The notes below the pieces were generated by a model. That model saw only the letters and a list, made by a program, of their open reading frames with translations, had not been told where the DNA came from and did not search any database. From NCBI RefSeq assembly GCF_002802915.1, contig NZ_PEBJ01000002.1:161167-225166 (forward strand): a stretch of DNA of 64,000 nt, written 5' to 3'. Made by a program: the position numbers and the translations under genes. Position 1 is the stretch's first letter, and each line of letters starts with the position of its first letter. Positions 18,095 to 25,010 of this stretch are shown piece after piece. This DNA is from Bifidobacterium felsineum (GTDB lineage Bacteria > Actinomycetota > Actinomycetes > Actinomycetales > Bifidobacteriaceae).

Positions 18095-18475
18095 CTACAG
18101 CTCAATATCCTGCGCGAGGATGTTGACGGCGTCGGTTTTGTGCTCGATCCACCAGGCGGCGTCATCGCGGCGAAGCACCTGTTTGCGCAGTTCGGCGAAA
18201 GCGTCGCGGTCCTCAAAACGGGCATGGGCGGCGAGAATATCCACTTGGTTCAGCGCTCGCCGGCGAATCGGTTCGGCGCGATCGCATTGCGCTTTGCTGC
18301 CCCATAATGTGCAGAAACCATCCATCCTGTTGTCCTGCCGGCTGGCGTTGCCGATGCATGCCGCGCATAGTGATTGCTCCACCTTGCGCACACGCTGTTC
18401 CACGATTACATATGGGCCGTCCACGTTGATACGTTCCTGATGTCCGCATGCATGCGTAATCAATCTCCAAGCCAT
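18095..18475 (-). CDS. Small Cys-rich protein of unknown function
   Basis: 126 aa, not recognised. Near the N-terminus CGH (10-12) and CAAC (37-40) could form a zinc ribbon, and two further Cys lie at 55 and 64. The C-terminal half is Arg/Asp/Glu-rich, contains an AWWIEHK segment and is predicted helical. GAGGTGG lies 6 nt before the ATG, so translation is well supported. A perfect 30-bp palindrome at 18512-18541 covers the likely promoter and a terminator follows, so it is a self-contained, regulated monocistron. The CGH...CxxC arrangement recalls phage or plasmid accessory proteins, but this is only a resemblance. Confidence 0.65.
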   Translation of the reverse strand: MAWRLITHACGHQERINVDGPYVIVEQRVRKVEQSLCAACIGNASRQDNRMDGFCTLWGSKAQCDRAEPIRRRALNQVDILAAHARFEDRDAFAELRKQVLRRDDAAWWIEHKTDAVNILAQDIEL

Positions 18476-18511
18476 AACGCCACCTCAACTTTCAGGCAAC
18501 CATTCACTTTC

Positions 18512-18541
18512 ATAGGTATAGAACATATGTTCTATACCTAT
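18512..18541. promoter_or_regulatory. Perfect 30-bp palindrome with LexA-like core
   Basis: ATAGGTATAGAACAT is followed immediately by its exact reverse complement. The centre GAACATATGTTC fits the actinobacterial SOS-box form GAAC-N4-GTTC. It lies 37 bp upstream of the Cys-rich gene on the - strand and 136 bp upstream of the acetyltransferase on the + strand. Confidence 0.65.
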
Positions 18542-18677
18542 ATGGACATTTGTTCGAATGAGTTTAATGGTGCGGTCTGAAGATGTTGCGCGTGCCGCTC
18601 GGCTATCATGAAGAGAAGTTCGGGCCGTAGAGGGCTCGGAGAACTCGGCAATTGCAATGAAGCAGGAAGGTAAGCGT

Positions 18678-19292
18678 ATGAGCGTGCCGCAGGAAGTCTT
18701 GGATGTGCTGCATTCGGGCGAGGTGTATCTGTGGAACAGCGAACTGATGGATGCTGCGCAGCAGGAGCAGCGGGATATGCTGCGTAGAACCAATGAATTG
18801 CCGGCTACTTCGCCGGAACGAGACAAGCTGCTGCACGAGTATTTCGCCGAAATGGGGAAGGATACGTGGATTGAGCCGCCGCTTCGCGCCAACTGGGGTT
18901 GCTCCACTCACTTGGGTAGCTTCGTGTATGCGAACTTCAATCTGACGCTGGTGGATGATGGCGAAATCTTCATCGGCGACCATACGATGATTGGTCCGAA
19001 CGTCACGCTCGTCACCACCGGCCACCCGATTCGCCCTGACCTTCGAGAGAAGCTTGCGCAGTTCTCCGAGCCGATTCATATCGGTCGCAACGTATGGATT
19101 GGAGCAAACGTCACCGTGCTGCCGGGAGTCACCATTGGAGACAATTCCGTCATCGGAGCGTGCAGCGTGGTCACCAAGGACATTCCCGCCAACTCGGTGG
19201 CGGTTGGCGCCCCGTGCCGTGTTATGCGCGAAATCAACGAACATGACCAGGAATACTACTGGCGCGATAAGCGCATTCCGGAAGGGATGTAG
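18678..19292 (+). CDS. Sugar O-acetyltransferase (maltose/galactoside acetyltransferase type)
   Basis: 204 aa left-handed beta-helix acetyltransferase using acetyl-CoA. It has the Maa/LacA N-terminal helical cap followed by hexapeptide repeats such as IHIGRNVWIGANVTVLPGV and TIGDNSVIGACSVVTKDI. The catalytic His lies in the LVTTGHPI segment and the C-terminus has PANSVAVGAPCRVMR. The start is ATG 18678 with AGGAAGG 7 nt upstream; an earlier in-frame ATG at 18657 overlaps that Shine-Dalgarno. It stands alone, and the acceptor sugar is unknown. Confidence 0.88.
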   Translation: MSVPQEVLDVLHSGEVYLWNSELMDAAQQEQRDMLRRTNELPATSPERDKLLHEYFAEMGKDTWIEPPLRANWGCSTHLGSFVYANFNLTLVDDGEIFIGDHTMIGPNVTLVTTGHPIRPDLREKLAQFSEPIHIGRNVWIGANVTVLPGVTIGDNSVIGACSVVTKDIPANSVAVGAPCRVMREINEHDQEYYWRDKRIPEGM

Positions 19293-19386
19293 CGTGTTTT
19301 CGTAGGTGTTGATGCGGCGTTCTGCAGGGCAATCGGACTAATGTAACCAAGTGAAGGCATTCCCTCATCACAAAGGAGTTATGACA

Positions 19387-20514
19387 ATGTCCGAACCAAC
19401 CATCCCCGCAGAAGGCCGTGTCGCTGTATTAACGGAGCCCAAGCACATTGACGTGCGCACGCTCCCACTGCCGCAAATCAACGATGACGAAGTGCTCGTC
19501 CGCGTTGAAGGCTGCGGCATCTGCGGCACCGACCAGTCCGAATACCGTGCCGACCCGTTCGGATTCGCTCCCATCGTGCTCGGCCACGAAGCCACCGGCG
19601 AAGTCGTGAAAATCGGCAAGAACGTCATCACGGATTACTCCGGCAAACCGCTTAAGGTAGGCGACAAGATCGTCACCGGCCTGCGCCCATGCGGCCACTG
19701 CGCCATCTGCAAGCGTCGCGCCGACATGATCCATTTGTGTGAAAACGGCGAAATCCACGGACTCATGCCCGGCGAAGACCACTTCTTCAACGGCTGGTAT
19801 TCCGACTACATGAAGTGCAATCCGGGCGCTGTAATCTTCAACGTGAACGACATGCCCGACCGCGACCTGCGCATCCTAATCGAACCAGCCGCCGTAATCG
19901 TGCACGCAGTGGAGGAGGCCAAGAAGATCTACGATTTCAAGCATGGCTCCCATGTGCTGGTCCAAGGCTGCGGCCCGATTGGCCTGCTGCTGGTCGCTTT
20001 GCTCAAGACCTACGGCATTCGCAACATCGTAGCCGTGGATGCCAAGGAAGCCCGCCTTGAGATGGCCAAGAAGCTCGGCGCCACCGCCACCGTGAACTTC
20101 TCCGACTATGATTCCGTGGACGCCGCAGCCGATGCCGTGCGTGAAGTCACTGAAGGTCTCGGCGCGGAAATGGGCTTCCAGTGCACCGGTTCGCCCGCGG
20201 CCGCGGCAGCTTTGTTCAAGTACATTCGCCGTGGGGGCTCTTACTGCGAGGTCGGTTTCTTCACCAACACCGGCGATGCTACCTACAATCCGCATCTGGA
20301 CGTATGCCAGAAGGAGATCAAGCTCACCGGTTCCTGGACCTATCAGGCCGGCGACTGGCTGGAGGCGCAGGAATTCCTCAAGGAAGCCAAGGACCGTGGC
20401 TTGCCCGTCATGGATCTGGTGACTAACGTGTTCCCGCTCGACCAAATCAACGAAGCGATGGAATACGCACTCAGCATGCAAGGCCTCAAGATTGAGGTCG
20501 TGCCCGAGCTGTGA
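19387..20514 (+). CDS. Zinc-dependent medium-chain alcohol/polyol dehydrogenase
   Basis: 375 aa MDR-superfamily enzyme oxidising alcohols with NAD(P). Catalytic zinc ligands are Cys46 (CGICGTD) and the HE pair at 67-68 (GHEATGEV). Structural zinc ligands are Cys102, 105, 108 and 118. The Rossmann fold begins at VLVQGCGPIGLLL. Overall it resembles sorbitol/threonine dehydrogenases, but the substrate cannot be fixed. AAAGGAG lies 8 nt ahead of ATG 19387, which I prefer over GTG 19351 and ATG 19381. It follows the acetyltransferase by 94 bp and ends at a long stem-loop. Confidence 0.87.
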   Translation: MSEPTIPAEGRVAVLTEPKHIDVRTLPLPQINDDEVLVRVEGCGICGTDQSEYRADPFGFAPIVLGHEATGEVVKIGKNVITDYSGKPLKVGDKIVTGLRPCGHCAICKRRADMIHLCENGEIHGLMPGEDHFFNGWYSDYMKCNPGAVIFNVNDMPDRDLRILIEPAAVIVHAVEEAKKIYDFKHGSHVLVQGCGPIGLLLVALLKTYGIRNIVAVDAKEARLEMAKKLGATATVNFSDYDSVDAAADAVREVTEGLGAEMGFQCTGSPAAAAALFKYIRRGGSYCEVGFFTNTGDATYNPHLDVCQKEIKLTGSWTYQAGDWLEAQEFLKEAKDRGLPVMDLVTNVFPLDQINEAMEYALSMQGLKIEVVPEL

Positions 20515-20538
20515 GGCAGTAGCACTACCTTCAGCGTG

Positions 20539-20597
20539 ACGATGGCGTCTCGCGATTAAGTTATTCATAAGCAACTTGATCGCAAGCACGCCATCGT
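20539..20597 (+). terminator. Long stem-loop after the zinc dehydrogenase
   Basis: ACGATGGCGT pairs with ACGCCATCGT, and an inner arm GCGATTAAGTT pairs with AACTTGATCGC. No clear T-run follows, so it could be a 3'-end stabiliser or a two-way terminator facing the response-regulator gene. Confidence 0.55.
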
Positions 20598-20625
20598 ATT
20601 CAGCGGCGAAAATCAGCTGCAACCG

Positions 20626-21543
20626 CTACCGAATGCGGTAATTGGAACCACGCTGGGTCATGATGAGGCCCGCGCGCGTGAGCTTCTTATCCAACGTATA
20701 CAAAGCATTACGCAGTAAGCCCTGCTGCTCAAAATACGGTCCGCCAACAAGCCCTACAAGTTCCTTGGTATTCACGAACTTGCCATCGGCCTTGACCAAC
20801 GCTTCCAGCAGGCTGTATTCCAAACGGGAGAGCGTGATCGGACTATGTGTGGACGCATAGTAGGCCCGGCGATGGGTGGTGTCCAGTGTGAGATTGCCGC
20901 GAATGATCATTGCGGGGGAGTCGGCTGCGAGTGCATTTACATACGAGAGCAGTTCGGTATCGGAGAACGGTTTGCGCAGCACGGCATCCGGTTGATTATC
21001 GTTAGTGTGCCCGGCGCTGCCGCTGGATTCACTGGATTGATTGGATGCAGATGATTCGGTCGATTCGGTTGACGTATCCGGCTCAATCGGCGCGTACTCA
21101 TGTGGTAGCGCTCGCCAACGGTTACCCTCACCGGTTGCGCGGCTCAGCGGGGTAGTGGCAAGCAGCAGAATTTTCAGCGAAGGATCGGTTGTGCGCAGTT
21201 CCGCAACGAAATCGTCGTGTGGCGGTTCGACCAGATCCTCGTCGAGCACAATCGCATCATAAGGGATTACGGGTGCTGCATCGGCATCGTTTGCGGCTTG
21301 GAATTGCGTTGGGGCAGCGTTCTGGACAGGAGTGCCAGTTTGCGCAGTCTGAGTCTGATTGTCGGCCGGCGCTTCGGTGTCGATTTCGGCCTCGGCTACA
21401 ACCTGCCCTTGCTGTGCTGCGATAATCGCATGCAATGTCGCTTCCTGGGTGCCGGTTTGGTCAACCTCATGCTGTGCGCCTAGCAATGTGCCGCGAATGG
21501 CGCGGGCAAGCGGCTCATTCGATGCGGCGACCAGTAACTTCAT
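20626..21543 (-). CDS. Atypical OmpR-type response regulator with expanded receiver
   Basis: 305 aa. The C-terminal ~100 residues form a winged-helix output domain (LTLSRLEYSLLEALVKADGKFVNTKELV, ending in RGSNYRIR). The N-terminal receiver is recognisable from IVLDEDL (candidate phospho-Asp101) and RKPFSDTELLSYV (Lys191). It is split by two low-complexity insertions, Ala/Gln/Thr-rich at about 48-92 and Ser/Thr-rich at about 145-185. The usual N-terminal acidic pair is reduced to Asn9-Glu10. AGGAGGT precedes the ATG. No histidine kinase is nearby, so it may work without canonical phosphorylation. Confidence 0.8.
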   Translation of the reverse strand: MKLLVAASNEPLARAIRGTLLGAQHEVDQTGTQEATLHAIIAAQQGQVVAEAEIDTEAPADNQTQTAQTGTPVQNAAPTQFQAANDADAAPVIPYDAIVLDEDLVEPPHDDFVAELRTTDPSLKILLLATTPLSRATGEGNRWRALPHEYAPIEPDTSTESTESSASNQSSESSGSAGHTNDNQPDAVLRKPFSDTELLSYVNALAADSPAMIIRGNLTLDTTHRRAYYASTHSPITLSRLEYSLLEALVKADGKFVNTKELVGLVGGPYFEQQGLLRNALYTLDKKLTRAGLIMTQRGSNYRIR

Positions 21544-21588
21544 AAGACACCTCCTATGTCGCCCAGTGTAAGCCGAGGTATGGCAGAG

Positions 21589-21616
21589 GTTCCGGATGCC
21601 GATATCATCCAGAACC
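21589..21616 (-). terminator. Stem-loop downstream of the ABC permease gene
   Basis: GGTTCCGGATG pairs with CATCCAGAACC with one mismatch. No T-tract is present on the - strand, so terminator function is uncertain. Confidence 0.35.
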
Positions 21617-21661
21617 CCTTGCCTAGTCTAGGCCGGAATGTGGTTGATCAGAGAAGCGTGA

Positions 21662-22351
21662 TTACAGAATGGGCCGCAACGTCATAGGATAGCGGCGATG
21701 TGTGGAAACAATGGTGAGTGAAGCGGCAAGGATGCCGAATGCAACCAGCATGATGAGCGCCCAAGTCGCAGACGTCATCAGCGTCACAATCATGAATACC
21801 AGCATTGGCACAGAAGAAACTAGTGAGATTACCGAGAATGAGCCGACCGATGCCGCATGCGAGGCGAGCAATATTTGCTCCCCTGCGAAAGCAATTACAG
21901 CTGGGGTAAGAACAATACACACGATTTTAGGGATTGCATTGTTATTCCAATGAACCAATCCGCCCCAAGCCAGATAACCGAAAATACTCAGCGACATGAC
22001 TTCGGCAATGAGCATCGGCAACAGGCTTTTGGCGACGCAATACTGCAGCATCGGTCGGCCGGAAGCGCGCCATGTCTCCATAGTGCCATCATTTTCCACT
22101 GCAGCCGACAAATCCATCTCATTGGGATTGGCCATCAGCGTGCATATTGCCAATTCACTGCCCAAAAACCCATACCACGGCGCGAGCGTCTGTGCCGCGG
22201 ATAATCCATCTATGGTGGCGGGGTCCGCTGGGGCACTCATGGAGAGCACGGCGAGCGTCACCGGAATAAACAGCCAAAGACCGATGCCGAACGCCTCATA
22301 CAGTGGGTTCTTGCGTAACAAGGTCCAATCTTTCCAAAACATTGCTTTCAT
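21662..22351 (-). CDS. ABC-2-type exporter permease
   Basis: 229 aa with six hydrophobic segments. The N-terminus MKAMFWKDWTLLRKNPL and the central ENDGTMETWRASGRPMLQYCVAKSL are typical of small ABC-2 permeases, where the latter is the amphipathic gate segment. It shares length and layout with the truncated permease part of the gene just upstream (DLANGTILTVRACGRPLCQYIIAQL). The two genes are 20 bp apart and form one transcription unit. They probably make an exporter of a peptide, drug or lipid with an asymmetric permease pair. Confidence 0.8.
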   Translation of the reverse strand: MKAMFWKDWTLLRKNPLYEAFGIGLWLFIPVTLAVLSMSAPADPATIDGLSAAQTLAPWYGFLGSELAICTLMANPNEMDLSAAVENDGTMETWRASGRPMLQYCVAKSLLPMLIAEVMSLSIFGYLAWGGLVHWNNNAIPKIVCIVLTPAVIAFAGEQILLASHAASVGSFSVISLVSSVPMLVFMIVTLMTSATWALIMLVAFGILAASLTIVSTHRRYPMTLRPIL

Positions 22352-22371
22352 AAAAAAGACCTCCTTGATGA

Positions 22372-23640
22372 CTATTTGCTGATGCCAAAGTTCACATTGC
22401 TACGTTCGTGGCCAAGTGTGGCGGCCTGTTTGAATGCGTCGATGTTTGGGAAATCGCTGATATCGCAATCTTTGACGAGGTGCTTGTTATCGAGGATGAT
22501 GATGCGGTCGGTGACTTCCCAGCAGTATTCCAAATCGTGCGTGATGGTCAATATCGTGCGGCCATTCGCCTTGAGCTGCTTCATCAAGTCGATAAGTAGT
22601 TGGCGGGTGATCGGGTCCACTGCATTGGTTGGCTCATCCAGCAGGATCAGCTTCGGGTTGAACAGCATGCCTGCCACGATGCCTGCGCGTTTCCTCAGGC
22701 CGCTGGAAAGATCTTTGACCTTCTTATCGAGATGCTCGCCCAATTCAAACGCCTGTACCATCGGGAGTTCCTCAAGATGCTGCATGTCGAGAGGATGCGG
22801 GTTCTCGTGCGTGGCGTAAAGCATCGAACGGAACTTGAGATTTTCGCGAATGGTCATCGTAGGGGAGAGGTTGCCGGAATCGCTCAACTGAAACACTTCG
22901 TGCATCGAATGAAATACGTTGCTGTTGATTGCCGCGGACCCATGCCACGGTCGCAACAGACCGGTGATAATGCCGAACAATGTGGTTTTGCCCACGCCGT
23001 TATATCCCAGAATGCCCAGCGATTGGCCGGCCGGCACGTCGAGATTGATGTGTTCCAGCACAGGTTTGCGGCGCTTGTAACCGAACGTCATATCCGTGAC
23101 GCGGATGGCTGATGGATGATTGGCATCGGTAGCGTTGTTACTCGGTGTGAGGGTGGAGCTGGTCATGAATAGAACCTTTCCTTTGATGCAAATGGACCAG
23201 AGATAGAGTGCGAATGCCATCAGTGTGGGCGTGAATGCGCTCGCCATTGCTTGCGGAGTAAGGATTGTTGGGTGCAGCGCCGGAGCGATGGCATAGGTGA
23301 ATGCAGTGAGTATTGCGCTCGCTGCGGTGATGGGGATGAGCGCCCACACCAGTTGCGCGATGATGTATTGGCATAGCGGCCGACCGCAGGCTCGCACGGT
23401 GAGAATGGTGCCATTGGCGAGGTCGCTGCGAATGGCATCGATGGAAAGTGTAGGTGCCAGGCAGATGCCTAATGTTGCGACGGCGAATTGGTACATGGCA
23501 GTCGCCGCTTTGCCTTGCATGCCGAGCAAGGGGATTATGGTAATGCACAGCATTGGCATGGCAATGGCGATGATGATGACGACTAACATTGCGGTGTTGT
23601 GGCGGAGCTGTTGGAAATCCTTGTAGAAGATGGCTTGCAT
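22372..23640 (-). CDS. ABC exporter: truncated permease fused to ATP-binding domain
   Basis: 422 aa. Residues 1-158 are an ABC-2 permease with about four membrane segments, short of the six in the neighbouring 229-residue permease. From Met159 a full ATPase follows: Walker A GYNGVGKTT (212-220), Q-loop Gln251, signature LSSGLRKRAG (311-320), Walker B LILLDEPT (331-338) and switch His368. The DNA ahead of codon 159 (23166 on this strand) still has AAAGGAAAGG, a good Shine-Dalgarno, so the ATPase may also be made separately. This suggests two ancestral genes joined by a deletion of the permease 3' end. GAGG lies 5 nt before ATG 23640. Confidence 0.8.
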   Translation of the reverse strand: MQAIFYKDFQQLRHNTAMLVVIIIAIAMPMLCITIIPLLGMQGKAATAMYQFAVATLGICLAPTLSIDAIRSDLANGTILTVRACGRPLCQYIIAQLVWALIPITAASAILTAFTYAIAPALHPTILTPQAMASAFTPTLMAFALYLWSICIKGKVLFMTSSTLTPSNNATDANHPSAIRVTDMTFGYKRRKPVLEHINLDVPAGQSLGILGYNGVGKTTLFGIITGLLRPWHGSAAINSNVFHSMHEVFQLSDSGNLSPTMTIRENLKFRSMLYATHENPHPLDMQHLEELPMVQAFELGEHLDKKVKDLSSGLRKRAGIVAGMLFNPKLILLDEPTNAVDPITRQLLIDLMKQLKANGRTILTITHDLEYCWEVTDRIIILDNKHLVKDCDISDFPNIDAFKQAATLGHERSNVNFGISK

Positions 23641-23812
23641 AGGTGCCTCGAATTGGTGTAATAGACCGCACTTGGGTGATTTTGAGTAAGCTTGCGCCCG
23701 GCCACGCGTGCAATGGTGTTTTTTGGGGTATGGCTTGCGCTGAGTACTTAGCTTCTCTCCCTCCGGCACTGCGTGCTCATGGGCTCGCCGTCGCTCGTTA
23801 CATCGACTACAA

Positions 23813-23833
23813 ACAGTCCACTGGACTGTTTGC
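23813..23833. repeat. Palindrome in the gap between the ABC genes and the repressor
   Basis: AAACAGTCCA, one central base, then TGGACTGTTT make a 10-bp perfect dyad. It may terminate the repressor operon or be a dispersed palindromic element. The rest of the 244-bp gap (23641-23884) shows no gene; promoter elements for the ABC genes must lie here. Confidence 0.5.
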
Positions 23834-23884
23834 TTAACGCCGATGTCCTATCAGAAGGAGGCAGAAGGGAAACTAAGAAAAGAA

Positions 23885-24196
23885 CTATTGGCCGGCGACG
23901 ATTTGGCGTAAGGCGGCTACATGGGATTGGAACGCCTGCTCGCCCTCTTGGGTGAGTTTCACCCAAGTGACCTTGTAGGCTTTGCCGCCCTCTCCAGTCC
24001 TCTTATTGAGCTGAACGTAACCATGCTCGGCCAGTGTTTTGAGGTGTTTGGAGCACGTGGCATCGCTGATTTCGAGCGTATCGCGCAGCACATCGAATCG
24101 CATCGTGCCATAGGTGTCAAGTAGGCCACAGATACGCAATCGAATCGGAGCATGAATGACTTCGTTGAATACCGGTTGCGGATTATCCGATGTCAT
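23885..24196 (-). CDS. Winged-helix transcriptional regulator (ArsR/MarR-like)
   Basis: 103 aa single-domain wHTH protein. HAPIRLRICGLLDTYGTMRFDVLRDTLEISDATCSKHLKTLAEHGYVQLNK forms the helical core and recognition helix, and GKAYKVTWVKLTQEGEQAF forms the wing. No metal-binding Cys pattern is evident, so it resembles the PF13601-type MarR-like regulators that control neighbouring membrane proteins. Its start overlaps the end of the upstream membrane protein gene by 14 bp, indicating translational coupling. It probably binds the two TTTCC-N5-GGAAA dyads upstream of the operon. Confidence 0.82.
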   Translation of the reverse strand: MTSDNPQPVFNEVIHAPIRLRICGLLDTYGTMRFDVLRDTLEISDATCSKHLKTLAEHGYVQLNKRTGEGGKAYKVTWVKLTQEGEQAFQSHVAALRQIVAGQ

Positions 24197-24809
24197 GATG
24201 CGCTTCCGTTGAAGAATCGAGGGCAGGTAACTCGGGAGCAGTGCGCTGTTGCAATGCGCGGACGGTTTCGTCACATTCCCATGCTTCCATAGCGCCATTG
24301 ATAACCGCACCAACCAATGTGACTGCCACGGCTGACCACCATGCGGTGGTGGCGAATCCTACGGCAAGTGCCAAAATCGGTGGAATGAAATTGACGAAGA
24401 AATGCACGGCAATCGCAATCTTATAGCGGTGGCTCCGCATCGCAGGTTTTGGCGCCTGCCATTGTGGGGCGATGCCTTGGCGACGGCTATTGAGCAGGAT
24501 GGCCGTAGTGAGAAGCAGCAGACTTATCGCCAGCAGAGCGGCCACAATCCATATGGGATTCCATGGCAGATTGAATCGGTTGAACCATGCTTGTGGGATG
24601 AGCCAATACGTGAATGTGAGCAGACCGAATACGATGGCGATCCAAACGATGTTGGATGTGCGACGGGCCGCATAGCCGGTTGCGATTTTCGCGCGATCGG
24701 TATCGAGCGCTTGCAAGGCATCAAGTGCGTCCATCGCTTGCTGCTGATTGCGGGCATGGTTGCTAGAGCGTATTTGTTGCGGCTGTTGCGTCTTCTGCGT
24801 GTTCGCCAT
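24183..24809 (-). CDS. Four-helix membrane protein of unknown function
   Basis: 208 aa. A hydrophilic Gln/Asn/Ala-rich N-terminus (about 50 residues) is followed by two pairs of membrane segments: NIVWIAIVFGLLTFTYWLI and WIVAALLAISLLLLTTAILL, then YKIAIAVHFFVNFIPPILAL and WWSAVAVTLVGAVINGAM. AGAGGGG lies 6 nt before ATG 24809. It is first in a two-gene operon with the wHTH regulator, a common pairing of a sensor-like or transporter-associated membrane protein with its repressor. Function is unknown. Confidence 0.75.
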   Translation of the reverse strand: MANTQKTQQPQQIRSSNHARNQQQAMDALDALQALDTDRAKIATGYAARRTSNIVWIAIVFGLLTFTYWLIPQAWFNRFNLPWNPIWIVAALLAISLLLLTTAILLNSRRQGIAPQWQAPKPAMRSHRYKIAIAVHFFVNFIPPILALAVGFATTAWWSAVAVTLVGAVINGAMEAWECDETVRALQQRTAPELPALDSSTEAHHDIG

Positions 24810-24857
24810 AATGACCCCTCTCACGCGGATTGTGGTTGGCAGGAATAGCCAAACCTC

Positions 24858-24897
24858 TTTCCGCTACGGAAAACAGTATCACTTTCCATGATGGAAA
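24858..24897. promoter_or_regulatory. Twin TTTCC-N5-GGAAA operators
   Basis: Two dyads, TTTCC-GCTAC-GGAAA (24858-24872) and TTTCC-ATGAT-GGAAA (24883-24897), have centres 25 bp apart. On the - strand a GATACT -10-like box lies between them, upstream of the membrane protein/regulator operon. Their outer halves also form a 12-bp inverted repeat (AAACCTCTTTCC). Confidence 0.65.
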
Positions 24898-24946
24898 GAG
24901 GTTTGTGCGTGTCGGGGTATATGGGTCTATTGTGAGGACTCCTCTT

Positions 24947-24989
24947 AGTCAGCTACGCTGACAGCTCCCCTCAGGGGAGGGGAGCCAAG
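24947..24989. repeat. REP-like palindromic element downstream of parC
   Basis: GTCAGC-TAC-GCTGAC is followed by CTCCCCTCAGGGGAG and then GGGGAGCCAAG. The last element matches the right arm of the rpoD-parE stem-loop. It may act as the parC terminator. Similar composite palindromes are, from memory, dispersed in bifidobacterial genomes. Confidence 0.5.
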
Positions 24990-25010
24990 AAGAAATGGTT
25001 ATTCGGGAAA

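Noticed and set aside
23643..23837. Short + strand open frame in the gap before the wHTH gene
   Set aside because: No Shine-Dalgarno, no recognisable features, and it runs through the palindrome at 23813-23833.
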